Origin: Bacillus zhangzhouensis
GTDB lineage: Bacteria; Bacillota; Bacilli; Bacillales; Bacillaceae
DNA: 64,000 bases
Direction of reading: 5' to 3'
NCBI GenBank assembly: GCA_025809375.1
Contig: CP099514.1
Span: 1,116,001-1,180,000 of the forward strand
Positions 43,383 to 51,361 of the stretch are shown here, piece by piece. A program made the position numbers and the translations under genes. The first letter of the stretch is position 1; the number at the start of each line of letters is the position of its first letter. The notes below the pieces were generated by a model that did not search any database, was not told where the DNA came from, and was given only the letters and a program-made list of their open reading frames with translations.

Positions 43383-44106
43383 AGCGATTCCCGTATTAGA
43401 AATCTTTGGTCCCACCATTCAAGGAGAAGGAATGGTTATTGGACAAAAGACCATGTTTGTCAGAACGGCTGGCTGTGACTACTCGTGTAGCTGGTGTGAT
43501 TCCTCCTTTACATGGGATGGCTCAGCGAAGCATGATATACAGTGGCTTGAGGCAGAAGACATTGTCAAAGAATTAAAAAGAATAGGCGGACAGGCTTTTT
43601 CTCATGTCACCATTTCAGGAGGAAACCCGGCGCTTTTAAAACAAATGGAATCCCTTATTGATTTGCTGCATGAAGAGGGGATTGATACAGCGCTTGAAAC
43701 ACAAGGGACGATGTATCAGGAATGGTTTTTGAAAATTGATGATTTAACCATTTCTCCTAAGCCGCCAAGCTCGAATATGAAAACAGATTTTACAAAACTA
43801 ACACGTATCATAGAGGAGCTAAAAAGCGGAAATAGATTGCAGCATGCAAGCCTGAAGGTCGTGATCTTTGACGATCGTGATCTAGCCTATGCGAAGGATG
43901 TTCATGCGAAATACCCTGAGCTCCCTTTTTATTTGCAGGTAGGAAATGATGACACGACGACAGGTGATGATGCCTACTTATTGACACATTTATTAAAGAA
44001 ATATGAAGCGCTTGTAGGTCAAGTCGCGCAAGATCCAGACTTAAATCGTGTAAGAGTGCTGCCGCAGCTGCACACGTTATTGTGGGGAAATAAACGAGGC
44101 GTATAG
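43375..44106 (+). CDS. queE: 7-carboxy-7-deazaguanine synthase QueE
   Basis: Radical SAM enzyme, 243 residues. The cluster motif is CDYSCSWCDSSF (CX3CX2C) with GPTIQGEG before it and the SAM-binding TISGGNPAL. It converts CPH4 to CDG. ATG 43375 overlaps the queD stop, which indicates translational coupling. Confidence 0.95.
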   Translation: MAKAIPVLEIFGPTIQGEGMVIGQKTMFVRTAGCDYSCSWCDSSFTWDGSAKHDIQWLEAEDIVKELKRIGGQAFSHVTISGGNPALLKQMESLIDLLHEEGIDTALETQGTMYQEWFLKIDDLTISPKPPSSNMKTDFTKLTRIIEELKSGNRLQHASLKVVIFDDRDLAYAKDVHAKYPELPFYLQVGNDDTTTGDDAYLLTHLLKKYEALVGQVAQDPDLNRVRVLPQLHTLLWGNKRGV

Positions 44107-44121
44107 AAAGGAAGAGATAAC

Positions 44122-44619
44122 ATGACGACAAGAAAACCAGAAGAATTAGAAGGTGTCACATTACTAGGAAACCAAGGAACCAATTATTTGTTTGATTATG
44201 CACCCCAAGTGCTTGAAACGTTCCCAAATAAACATAAAAATAGAGATTATTTTGTGAAATTCAACTGCCCAGAATTTACGTCACTTTGTCCGCAAACAGG
44301 ACAGCCGGATTTTGCGACAGTTTATATCAGCTATATTCCAAATGAAATCATGGTCGAAAGTAAATCGCTGAAATTATATTTGTTCAGTTTCCGTAACCAT
44401 GGTGACTTCCATGAGGATTGTATGAACATTATTATGAACGACCTGATTGAATTGATGGACCCAAGGTATATTGAAGTATGGGGCAAATTTACACCAAGAG
44501 GCGGTATTTCCATTGACCCGTATACCAACTACGGTAAACCTGGGACTAAGTATGAAGAAATGGCATCATATCGTATGATGAACCATGATATGTATCCAGA
44601 AACGATTGATAATCGCTAA
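44122..44619 (+). CDS. queF: NADPH-dependent preQ0 reductase QueF
   Basis: Reduces preQ0 to preQ1. 165 residues of the short, single-domain type. The catalytic Cys lies in [16 protein letters not shown], and the QueF motif [21 protein letters not shown] is intact (key: [11 protein letters not shown]). ATG is preceded by AAAGGAAGAG. Last gene of the operon. Confidence 0.96.
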   Translation: MTTRKPEELEGVTLLGNQGTNYLFDYAPQVLETFPNKHKNRDYFVKFNCPEFTSLCPQTGQPDFATVYISYIPNEIMVESKSLKLYLFSFRNHGDFHEDCMNIIMNDLIELMDPRYIEVWGKFTPRGGISIDPYTNYGKPGTKYEEMASYRMMNHDMYPETIDNR

Positions 44620-44630
44620 TAAATAGGAAG

Positions 44631-44657
44631 AGACATGCCATATGCATGTCTTTTTTT
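44631..44657 (+). terminator. Terminator of queCDEF
   Basis: AGACATGC/GCATGTCT stem followed by T residues. Confidence 0.9.
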
Positions 44658-44678
44658 AGGATTGAAGCGATTCAATCC

Positions 44679-44761
44679 AAAAAAAAGAGAAGAGTTATGA
44701 CACTCTTCTCATACGAATGGGAATAGAACTTGCTAGGACGGCTGGGGGCTACCAGCTCGTA
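44679..44761 (-). ncRNA. Candidate small RNA of about 80 nt
   Basis: On the minus strand a promoter-like pair (44767-44796) is followed by a transcript-sized stretch. It has a 5' hairpin AGCTGG..CCAGC with a C-rich loop (GTAGCCCCC), an unpaired CU-rich middle (TTCTATTCCC), and ends with an 8-bp perfect stem GAGAAGAG/CTCTTCTC and eight T residues at 44686-44679. It contains no reading frame longer than a few codons. Architecture and C-rich loop resemble regulatory RNAs of Bacillus (FsrA and RoxS types), but it is not one I recognise. Confidence 0.5.
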
Positions 44762-44766
44762 AATAT

Positions 44767-44796
44767 ATTATACATGTCAGAACGTATGTTTGTAAA
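44767..44796 (-). promoter_or_regulatory. Promoter of the candidate small RNA
   Basis: Minus strand TTTACA (44796-44791), 18 bases, TATAAT (44772-44767). Confidence 0.5.
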
Positions 44797-44876
44797 GGTG
44801 AATCATGCTTTTTTTGCTTATCTCATTTGATTTAAGATAAAATAGAGGCACTGAATGATAAACGGAGGCGTTTGAG

Positions 44877-45095
44877 TTGGCAAACAAAGAAGAGAAGACA
44901 GAGCTGCTGCTAACGGAGCTGAGAGAAGAGCTTCAAATGCTTGAACATCAAAACAAAGAACGGTATAAATGGAGTGCCTCCACATTGCTTGGAGTGATTG
45001 CCCTCTTAATTGATAAAGGAGTGATCACACCCGAGGAAGTCGAGATGTACAAGATGAAGGCGGAAATGCAAACCTTTCATACACAAAAAGACTGA
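44877..45095 (+). CDS. Small helical protein of 72 residues
   Basis: TTG start 6 bases after GGAGGCG. The protein has an acidic helix (KTELLLTELREELQMLEHQN), a WSASTLLGVIALLIDKGVITPEEVEMYK segment and a short tail; it could be a small coiled-coil or recruitment protein. The pattern IDKGVITPEE is common in small Bacillus proteins. Family not identified. Confidence 0.65.
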   Translation: MANKEEKTELLLTELREELQMLEHQNKERYKWSASTLLGVIALLIDKGVITPEEVEMYKMKAEMQTFHTQKD

Positions 45096-45129
45096 TGCTG
45101 ACATTATATGATGTAAGGCGAAAATAAGA

Positions 45130-45173
45130 AAAGGACATAACAAATTGATGACTCAATTGATATTATGTCCTTT
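45130..45173. repeat. 44-bp hairpin at the broken end of the GNAT pseudogene
   Basis: AAAGGACATAA (45130-45140) and TTATGTCCTTT (45163-45173) are a perfect 11-bp inverted repeat; the interior is also partly self-complementary (AATTGA..TCAATT). The reading frame of the pseudogene ends inside it. It may be a terminator for the 72-residue gene or the scar of a small insertion. Confidence 0.55.
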
Positions 45174-45466
45174 ATAGCTCTTATGCACCATCAACCAGTA
45201 TGAGAAGTTCTTTTTCTATTTGATGAATGTTCAAAGGCTATCCATCCAATGACTTTCTTATCAGTTTGAGCAACTATGTACGTTTCGTTTGCATTTTCTA
45301 TTCTTTTCTGTATCTATTCCCTATGTTCTAAGAGGGTTTTTTTGTTTTCTTCAGGCGATGTAAGTAGATCATCTGATTCAGCAACAACTGATTTCTGTAT
45401 TTCTAAAGTCGTTTCTGCATCTTCCATTTTTCCAAAACGTACAATGATATCATTGGAGTTTTGCAT
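45153..45466 (-). pseudogene. Truncated GNAT-family acetyltransferase
   Basis: Minus strand translation gives the N-terminal half of a GNAT enzyme: IIVRFGKMEDAETTLEIQKS, LLTSPEENKKTLLEHRE, then an in-frame TAG, then IQKRIENANETYIVAQTDKK and VIGWIAFEHSSNRKRTSHTG. A frameshift follows (LMVHKSYKGHNIN in another frame) and it stops before the acetyl-CoA loop would be complete. So there are at least three lesions. Upstream, the open frame extends to 45607 with 47 residues of unknown origin (TYEAKLITIWPNGVRYFNTL). Confidence 0.75.
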
Positions 45467-45608
45467 TACTTTCTCTTGTCTAGAGCTAATAAGCATCTCA
45501 TCATTTTTTAAAATGAAAAAGAGGGTATTGAAATAGCGTACACCATTTGGCCAAATCGTGATTAGCTTTGCTTCGTATGTACCGATGGTCTGAATTGAGG
45601 ATTGCAAA

Positions 45609-45797
45609 TTAATGTACGGAGTCTTTGATGATTTTATAGTTTTTATGATTAACGACTGTTAGTGAATCCAGTTCTAAATCTCTATAGTTGTCCATAATAG
45701 TGACATCCACAATGACAGAGTTTTCATTCACTTTTTCAACTACACCTGTTAAACCATTTCTAAATTCGATCACATTTCCAATTTTTGCAATCTTCAA
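45609..45797 (-). CDS. ykvS: DUF2187 protein YkvS
   Basis: 62 residues, small KOW/SH3-like beta protein: KIAKIGNVIEFRNGLTGVVE then VNENSVIVDVTIMDNYRDLELD and LTVVNHKNYKII. Start behind AAAGGAGAGGGA. A nucleic-acid or ribosome-associated role is plausible from the fold, not shown. Confidence 0.85.
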   Translation of the reverse strand: MKIAKIGNVIEFRNGLTGVVEKVNENSVIVDVTIMDNYRDLELDSLTVVNHKNYKIIKDSVH

Positions 45798-45964
45798 CCG
45801 ATCCCTCTCCTTTAAAAACAGATTTCATTCCCTATTAAAAAGTATTTTGCAATATTTTCATACCAATGTAAAGGATAAAGACGTTTTTGTTTTGTTTTCG
45901 TTGTATGCTCTTTTAACGAATGGTATATTTAATAATTGATCATGGCTGAAAAGGAGGGGTTTTT

Positions 45965-46159
45965 TTGACTGAAGAACAAATCCTCACAATACTCGAATCT
46001 TTGCGGAATGGGACGGAAAAACAGGTGACCATCCAAAAAGAAGACTTTTTAATGTTTCGTTCTGTTTTGGTGAAGCAAGATGATTTTAAACATTTTCGCG
46101 GGATCGCCAAACATGGTGGAGATGTTATTTTTGAATATCTTACAGAAGCAAGAAGCTAA
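45965..46159 (+). CDS. Small protein of 64 residues
   Basis: TTG start 7 bases after AAGGAGGGG. The product ([20 protein letters not shown], then [23 protein letters not shown]) is soluble, probably alpha/beta, with its own terminator. It resembles short uncharacterised Bacillus proteins; no function known. Confidence 0.65.
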   Translation: MTEEQILTILESLRNGTEKQVTIQKEDFLMFRSVLVKQDDFKHFRGIAKHGGDVIFEYLTEARS

Positions 46160-46192
46160 GCTTTTTCTCATTGATGAGAGAAAGCTTTTTTA
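46158..46192 (+). terminator. Terminator after the 64-residue gene
   Basis: AAGCTTTTTCTC/GAGAAAGCTT stem followed by TTTTTA. Confidence 0.85.
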
Positions 46193-46464
46193 TTTTTATT
46201 CTTTTGTCACACTTCAAACCCCTCTGATACATATGAAAAGAAAATGTAATAACCCATAATTAGGAGCATAAGGATGATGATAGGTGAAAAAGGGGCCTTT
46301 TTAAGCGCTAACAAATCCATTTTATGTGCGCTCAACTAGGACATGCCATTTAATGACGGAATTTGGTCAGGCATGTAAATCTTTGTGCGTGAAAATAGAA
46401 TGAGCTCTTGTTAGAGTGGACAAGTATCTTACAGCCTACTTTGATTAAAGGAGGAAAAAGGCGA
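46193..46464 (+). other. Intergenic region upstream of ykvT
   Basis: About 270 bases without a convincing gene. A 21-codon frame at 46274-46342 (starting MMIGEKGAF after AGGAGCATAAGG) is possible but weak. The segment presumably carries the ykvT promoter; I could not assign a sigma factor. Confidence 0.4.
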
Positions 46465-47079
46465 ATGATTAAAATTCATACAGCTCTTTTTGTCATCCTT
46501 ATGCTGGTTGCAGCAATGAAGATGGACAATATACAAGAGCAGCAAGGTACATTAAGTCACGAACTTTCAAAAGCACCTGTTCAACATCAGCTTTCAAATA
46601 TAGATCAACATCACGATCAAGTCATCCCAGCATTTTCTGAGAAGAAGCGTCAGCCAAAAGTGAAAATGCTAAGTACGTCAACAGAAGAAAAGTCTTCAAA
46701 ACCGAGGCCAAGCGGCAAACAGTATTCTAATGAAGAAATGGACTTGCTTTCTCGATTGGTACACGCTGAAGCAAAAGGTGAATCTTACGAAGGGAAAAAA
46801 GCGGTGGCAAGCGTTATTTTAAACAGGGTGGAGCATCGTTCTTTTCCTGACAGCGTTAAAGGTGTGATTTATCAGCGAAATGCTTTCCAGCCAGTATCGA
46901 ATGGAAGTATTCATAATAAGGCAGATCAGGATTCTATTAAAGCTGTGAAGCAGGTAGTAAAAGAACATGACAGAACAACAAATGCTATTTATTTTTATAA
47001 TCCAAAAACGGCAACAGATCATTGGATTCGTTCCCGCAAAATCGTAGAACGCATCGGACGTCACGTATTTGCCGTATAA
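46465..47079 (+). CDS. ykvT: Cell-wall hydrolase YkvT (SleB/CwlJ family)
   Basis: 204 residues. An N-terminal hydrophobic segment (about 5-18, probably a signal anchor) and a polar linker lead to a C-terminal Hydrolase_2 domain (about 90-204): YSNEEMDLLSRLVHAEAKGESYEGKKAVASVILNR with the catalytic Glu in HAEAKGE. Relatives are spore-cortex lytic enzymes. ATG 46465 lies behind AAAGGAGGA. A role in spore or cell-wall turnover is inferred. Confidence 0.9.
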   Translation: MIKIHTALFVILMLVAAMKMDNIQEQQGTLSHELSKAPVQHQLSNIDQHHDQVIPAFSEKKRQPKVKMLSTSTEEKSSKPRPSGKQYSNEEMDLLSRLVHAEAKGESYEGKKAVASVILNRVEHRSFPDSVKGVIYQRNAFQPVSNGSIHNKADQDSIKAVKQVVKEHDRTTNAIYFYNPKTATDHWIRSRKIVERIGRHVFAV

Positions 47080-47084
47080 AGAAA

Positions 47085-47113
47085 AGAGCGATCCATTAGA
47101 TTGCTCTTTTTTT
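47085..47113 (+). terminator. Terminator of ykvT
   Basis: AGAGCGATCC/GATTGCTCT stem followed by seven T residues. Confidence 0.85.
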
Positions 47114-47191
47114 GTCTTCAATTATTAAAATATTTTTTGGACTTGTCTCATAGAATGTGAAAAGAATTTGCTTTAGACAAGGGGAGGCTAC

Positions 47192-48508
47192 ATGAATCGA
47201 TTTGTAAAAGGGGTCATTCTGCTATCTGTCGCAGCTTTTATTGCGGAGTGTATAGAGTTTTTAGTCAATATGATTTTAGCGAGAGAGCTTGGAGAACATG
47301 GAATGGGTTTATATATGAGTATCCTTCCAATCATCATGCTTGTTCTTGTGGTCGCCAGCTTAGAATTGCCAGTCTCCATTTCTAAATTCATTGCAGAATC
47401 ACACGAGCGTCTCCACAAAAGTATGCTCCGTCATGCCTTTAAAATGACGCTTGTGGTGACAAGTACAACAACAGGTATAGCAGCCATTGTACTGCCTTTC
47501 ATTCCAGTGTTTCAGTCGTATCATCCGCTTATGAAAGGCTTGGTACTGTCACTTATCCCGATTATTGCGTTTACTTCCATTGCCCGCGGTTATTTTATGG
47601 GAAAGCAGCAAATGGGCAGAATCGCTCTAGCTAATATGCTGAAGAAAACGATCCAGCTCATCTGCTTGTTTTTGTTTTTTCATTGGTATTCGTTTGATAT
47701 TGAAACCGCGGTACTCATTGCCATTGGTGTGATTGTTGCGAGTGATCTTGTCGTTTTTATTTATTTATACTCCCAATACGTCATGGCAAAAAATGCTGTG
47801 AATGTCAGGTCTGTTGAATTAAGAGGGAGTGATGTGCGAAAGCGCCTATTAGCGGTTTCCATTCCGACAACGGGCATGCGCATCTTTCATGCGGTCGCCA
47901 ATGCGGTTGAACCATTTTTAATTAAAGGAGCGCTTGTAGCAGCAGGCATCTCTGGAACACTTGCTGTTGATCATTACGGCATGCTGGCTGGTGTCGCGAT
48001 GTCGATCGGTTTTTTCCCAGCGTTTATCGCTCATTCCATCATGATTGTGATGATTCCCAGTGTCTCTGAAGCCTATGCTTTAGGTCAGTATGATCTAGTA
48101 AAAAAACGTGTCAGACAGGCAATTCTCATCACGTTTGGATACGGGGTGCCGGCAGTGATGGTCATGTATTATTTTGCTTACCCTTTCACACAGCTGTTTT
48201 TTGATTCACCGCAAGCTGCTATTTATTTACAGCTGCTTTGGCCATACTTTTTATGCCATCTGTTTGTGATGCCGTTTCAAGCGTGTTTAATCGGTATGGG
48301 ACTTATCAAAGATGTGTTCCTGCATAATATATGGGTGCATGTCGTCTCTTTTTCTATGGTGTATTTCCTCGGTTCAATTGAAAGCTTGAATATGATGGGA
48401 GTCATTTTAGGGATGAACACAGGCATGCTGCTTTTGACTACCCTGCATTATGCGACGATTTGTAAGGAACTCGGTGTTTCAATGTTTCTTACAATGAAAA
48501 AAACTTGA
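47192..48508 (+). CDS. ykvU: SpoVB-like flippase YkvU
   Basis: 438 residues, 12-14 membrane helices, MOP/MATE superfamily (polysaccharide or lipid flippase type). The N-terminal part VKGVILLSVAAFIAECIEF and LARELGEHGMGLY matches SpoVB/YtgP/YkvU proteins. In B. subtilis, ykvU is in an operon with stoA and expressed in sporulation; it may aid cortex precursor transport. ATG behind AAGGGGAGG. Followed by stoA after 54 bases. Confidence 0.9.
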   Translation: MNRFVKGVILLSVAAFIAECIEFLVNMILARELGEHGMGLYMSILPIIMLVLVVASLELPVSISKFIAESHERLHKSMLRHAFKMTLVVTSTTTGIAAIVLPFIPVFQSYHPLMKGLVLSLIPIIAFTSIARGYFMGKQQMGRIALANMLKKTIQLICLFLFFHWYSFDIETAVLIAIGVIVASDLVVFIYLYSQYVMAKNAVNVRSVELRGSDVRKRLLAVSIPTTGMRIFHAVANAVEPFLIKGALVAAGISGTLAVDHYGMLAGVAMSIGFFPAFIAHSIMIVMIPSVSEAYALGQYDLVKKRVRQAILITFGYGVPAVMVMYYFAYPFTQLFFDSPQAAIYLQLLWPYFLCHLFVMPFQACLIGMGLIKDVFLHNIWVHVVSFSMVYFLGSIESLNMMGVILGMNTGMLLLTTLHYATICKELGVSMFLTMKKT

Positions 48509-48562
48509 ATGTCATCGCCATCGAGAGGGCAGGCTATAAGAAAACTGGGAAGGAAGATCCTG

Positions 48563-49051
48563 ATGAATCGTAAACATCTACCCGCCAGTGTTCTGATAAT
48601 GGCCATGCTTCTATTTCTAATGAGCACAGCAGCAGAAGCAAAAGAGCCTGTGATGGCGCCAAGAATAGAAGCGCCGACATTAACTGGTGACATGCAGATG
48701 GTTCCCGCAAAAGGAAAAAAGACCATTTTGCATTTTTGGACAACATGGTGTCCGTCCTGTAAAATGGAGCTGCCCGAATTTGAACAGATTGTGAAAGAAA
48801 ATCAGAGTGATGTTGACATTTTGACTGTAAATTTACTAGGTGCTGAACAAAGTAAACATGCTGTTGCCCAATTTGTGAAAGACAGAAGGTTTACATTCCC
48901 GATCATACTAGATGAGCACGGAGAAATGATGAAGAAATATCAAATCATCACCATTCCAACGACCTTTTTGATTAATGAAAAAGGAGAAGTGGTAAAAAAT
49001 CATGTAGGTCCACTGACGAAAAAACAAATCAAAGAGTGGACGAATTCGTAG
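48563..49051 (+). CDS. stoA: Sporulation thiol-disulfide oxidoreductase StoA
   Basis: 162 residues: signal anchor (about 8-25), then a thioredoxin fold with the active site FWTTWCPSCKMELPEF and cis-Pro in TIPTTF. StoA reduces proteins such as SpoVD in the forespore envelope, for cortex synthesis. ATG 48563 is 7 bases after GGAAGGAAG; the in-frame ATG at 48509 has no Shine-Dalgarno. Confidence 0.93.
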   Translation: MNRKHLPASVLIMAMLLFLMSTAAEAKEPVMAPRIEAPTLTGDMQMVPAKGKKTILHFWTTWCPSCKMELPEFEQIVKENQSDVDILTVNLLGAEQSKHAVAQFVKDRRFTFPIILDEHGEMMKKYQIITIPTTFLINEKGEVVKNHVGPLTKKQIKEWTNS

Positions 49052-49069
49052 AACAAATCCTTTCTGTTT

Positions 49070-49096
49070 AAGAACCAATTCTGTTGGTTCTTTTTT
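49070..49096 (+). terminator. Terminator of ykvU-stoA
   Basis: AAGAACCAA/TTGGTTCTT stem, T run. Confidence 0.88.
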
Positions 49097-49162
49097 GTGT
49101 TCATTTGCTTTTCATCTGAATACACTGTGCTCAGAAGAAGAAGGAACGGCCTATATCAATAA

Positions 49163-49177
49163 TGATAATTATTATCA
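49163..49177. promoter_or_regulatory. Fur box upstream of pfeT
   Basis: TGATAATTATTATCA, a perfect 7-1-7 match to the Bacillus Fur core. It lies upstream of the PerR box and the -35, an activator-like position. Confidence 0.85.
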
Positions 49178-49185
49178 AAAAGAAA

Positions 49186-49200
49186 TTATAATAATTATTA
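49186..49200. promoter_or_regulatory. PerR box upstream of pfeT
   Basis: TTATAATAATTATTA differs at one position from the PerR consensus TTATAATNATTATAA. It directly abuts the -35 region. Confidence 0.8.
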
Positions 49201-49201
49201 A

Positions 49202-49229
49202 TTGAAAATCGTTTAGAACCTGTTATAAT
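49202..49229 (+). promoter_or_regulatory. SigA promoter of pfeT
   Basis: TTGAAA, 16 bases, TATAAT, just downstream of the Fur and PerR boxes. Confidence 0.75.
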
Positions 49230-49294
49230 GAATTACAGACCAATAAAAAGCTTGAAATAGTAGAAAATATAGATAGGGAAAGAAACGGGCAACG

Positions 49295-49321
49295 ATTGAT
49301 AATGTGAAAACAATTATCAAT
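49295..49321. repeat. Inverted repeat in the pfeT leader
   Basis: ATTGATAAT, nine bases, ATTATCAAT: a perfect 9-bp inverted repeat in the transcribed leader that ends just before the Shine-Dalgarno. The arms resemble Fur half-sites but the spacing is not that of a Fur box. Confidence 0.6.
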
Positions 49322-49340
49322 TAGGAAGGAGAAAACAATT

Positions 49341-51260
49341 ATGAATGAGAATACAGCACTTTACCAAACGACAAATCAAAAGGAATCGAAATGGTTCATA
49401 CACAAATGGGCACAGCACGGAGAATTAATTGCAGCAGGCATATCGGGGATTCTCATTTTAATTGGATGGATTCTGAAGGATGAGAGCATGTGGAGTCTTC
49501 CTCTTTTCATTCTAGCATTTGTCATTGGAGGTTTTGCAAAGGCGAAAGAAGGAATTGAAGAAACGATCTCGTCTAAGACCTTGAATGTGGAACTTTTAAT
49601 GATTTTCGCAGCAATAGGATCAGCTCTGATCGGCTATTGGGCAGAAGGGGCTATCTTAATTTTTATTTTCTCACTGAGTGGTGCGCTTGAAACATATACG
49701 TCAAATAAAAGCAAGAAAGATTTAACAGCATTAATGAGCATTGCACCAGATGAAGCAACTTTAATTGAAGAAGATGGTACGACCATTCAAATTGCCGCTT
49801 CATCATTAACACCAGGTGACCGTATTATGATCAAAGCTGGGGAACGCATTGCAGCTGATGGTGTGATTTTAAGCGGGAGAACAAGTGTGGATGAATCTGC
49901 ACTCACAGGCGAATCTGTTCCGCAGGAAAAAGGGCAGGGGGAAGACGTATTTGCAGGAACAGTGAACTTAAATGGTTCTTTAACAGTAGAAGTCACGAAA
50001 CATAATGAAGAAACGCTTTTCCATAAAATTATTAAACTTGTAAAATCTGCTCAAGAAAGTGTTTCGCCGAGCCAAGCATTTATCGAAAAATTCGAGGGTG
50101 CCTATGTAAAAGGTGTGCTGATCACCGTCGTCATTTTAATGGTTCTCCCTCATTTTGTACTCGGCTGGAGCATGAGTGAAACGTTCTACCGGGCAATGGT
50201 GTTTATGGTCGTTGCTTCACCCTGTGCTCTTGTTGCTTCCATTATGCCAGCAGCACTGTCACTGATCTCAAATGGCGCAAGAAATGGAATGCTTGTCAAA
50301 GGAAGTGTCTTTTTAGAAAAACTAGGCACAAGCAGCATGATTGCTTTTGATAAAACGGGGACGATTACAAGCGGTAAGCCAGCCGTAGAACAAGTCGTCA
50401 TGGCTAAAGGGCAGGATGAGTCTGCCTTTTATCAGGCACTCTATCAAATTGAGAGTCAATCAAACCACCCATTAGCGAAAGCAATTTCTGATATGGCTAA
50501 AGAGCACCAAACAGAAAGATGGGTCCATGTCACCATTGAAGAAACCTCCGGATTTGGTGTGAAAGCAGAATTAGATGGAGAAACGTGGCGGATTGGGAAG
50601 AAAGACTTTGCTGGAAAGGCGACAATTGACCGCGAGATTGAAGAGACAGGTGATGATCTTTCAACGCAAGGATACACAGTGGTCTACGTTCAAAAGGGTG
50701 AAGAAGTCGTTGGCTGTCTTGGCCTTAAGGACCAAATCAGACCTGAAGCCAAAAAAATGATTCAAGAACTAAATGATTTAGGCATCCAAACCGTCATGCT
50801 GACAGGAGATCAGCAAAAAACGGCTGAAGCGATTGCGCAGGAAGCCGGCATCCAAACCGTAGTGGCAGAATGTCTTCCAGATGAAAAGGTACATGAGGTC
50901 AATCAATTAAAAAAACAAGGTCATTCAATCATCATGGTAGGAGACGGAATCAATGATGCGCCTGCACTCGCCTCAGCAGATGTTGGGGTTGCGATGGGCG
51001 GAGGCACAGACGTTGCCTTAGAAACAGCGGATCTCATCTTAATGAAGAACAATTTAAATAATCTAACAAAGATGATCCGTCTTTCAAAAAAAATGAATCG
51101 AATCATTAAGCAAAACATTATTTTCTCATTAACGGTAATCTGTCTGTTAATCTGTGCGAATTTCTTACAAGTGCTTGATTTGCCTTTTGGCGTCATTGGG
51201 CATGAAGGAAGTACGATTTTGGTCATTTTAAATGGTCTGCGTCTGCTTCGTGCATCTTAA
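49341..51260 (+). CDS. pfeT: P1B4-type iron(II) efflux ATPase PfeT (ZosA)
   Basis: 639-residue metal-transporting P-type ATPase. The membrane metal site is SPCAL (MVVASPCALVAS) and the C-terminal helix carries HEGST (VIGHEGSTILVI), the two hallmarks of the P1B4 group. Phosphorylation motif AFDKTGTITSG, TGES in ALTGESVP, nucleotide domain, and GDGINDAPAL hinge are intact. First named zosA (zinc uptake), now seen as peroxide-induced Fe2+ exporter in B. subtilis. Adjacent Fur and PerR boxes support iron and peroxide control. ATG behind AGGAAGGAG. Confidence 0.95.
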   Translation: MNENTALYQTTNQKESKWFIHKWAQHGELIAAGISGILILIGWILKDESMWSLPLFILAFVIGGFAKAKEGIEETISSKTLNVELLMIFAAIGSALIGYWAEGAILIFIFSLSGALETYTSNKSKKDLTALMSIAPDEATLIEEDGTTIQIAASSLTPGDRIMIKAGERIAADGVILSGRTSVDESALTGESVPQEKGQGEDVFAGTVNLNGSLTVEVTKHNEETLFHKIIKLVKSAQESVSPSQAFIEKFEGAYVKGVLITVVILMVLPHFVLGWSMSETFYRAMVFMVVASPCALVASIMPAALSLISNGARNGMLVKGSVFLEKLGTSSMIAFDKTGTITSGKPAVEQVVMAKGQDESAFYQALYQIESQSNHPLAKAISDMAKEHQTERWVHVTIEETSGFGVKAELDGETWRIGKKDFAGKATIDREIEETGDDLSTQGYTVVYVQKGEEVVGCLGLKDQIRPEAKKMIQELNDLGIQTVMLTGDQQKTAEAIAQEAGIQTVVAECLPDEKVHEVNQLKKQGHSIIMVGDGINDAPALASADVGVAMGGGTDVALETADLILMKNNLNNLTKMIRLSKKMNRIIKQNIIFSLTVICLLICANFLQVLDLPFGVIGHEGSTILVILNGLRLLRAS

Positions 51261-51271
51261 AATCATCAGGG

Positions 51272-51300
51272 CGCACTGGATTGATGCCAGTGCGCTTTTG
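51272..51300 (+). terminator. Terminator of pfeT
   Basis: GCGCACTGG/CCAGTGCGC perfect stem followed by TTTT. Confidence 0.85.
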
Positions 51301-51361
51301 TGCGAAATACAGCAAAAACTGATACAATAGACCAGTAGTAAAACGTGTGAGGAGGATCATG

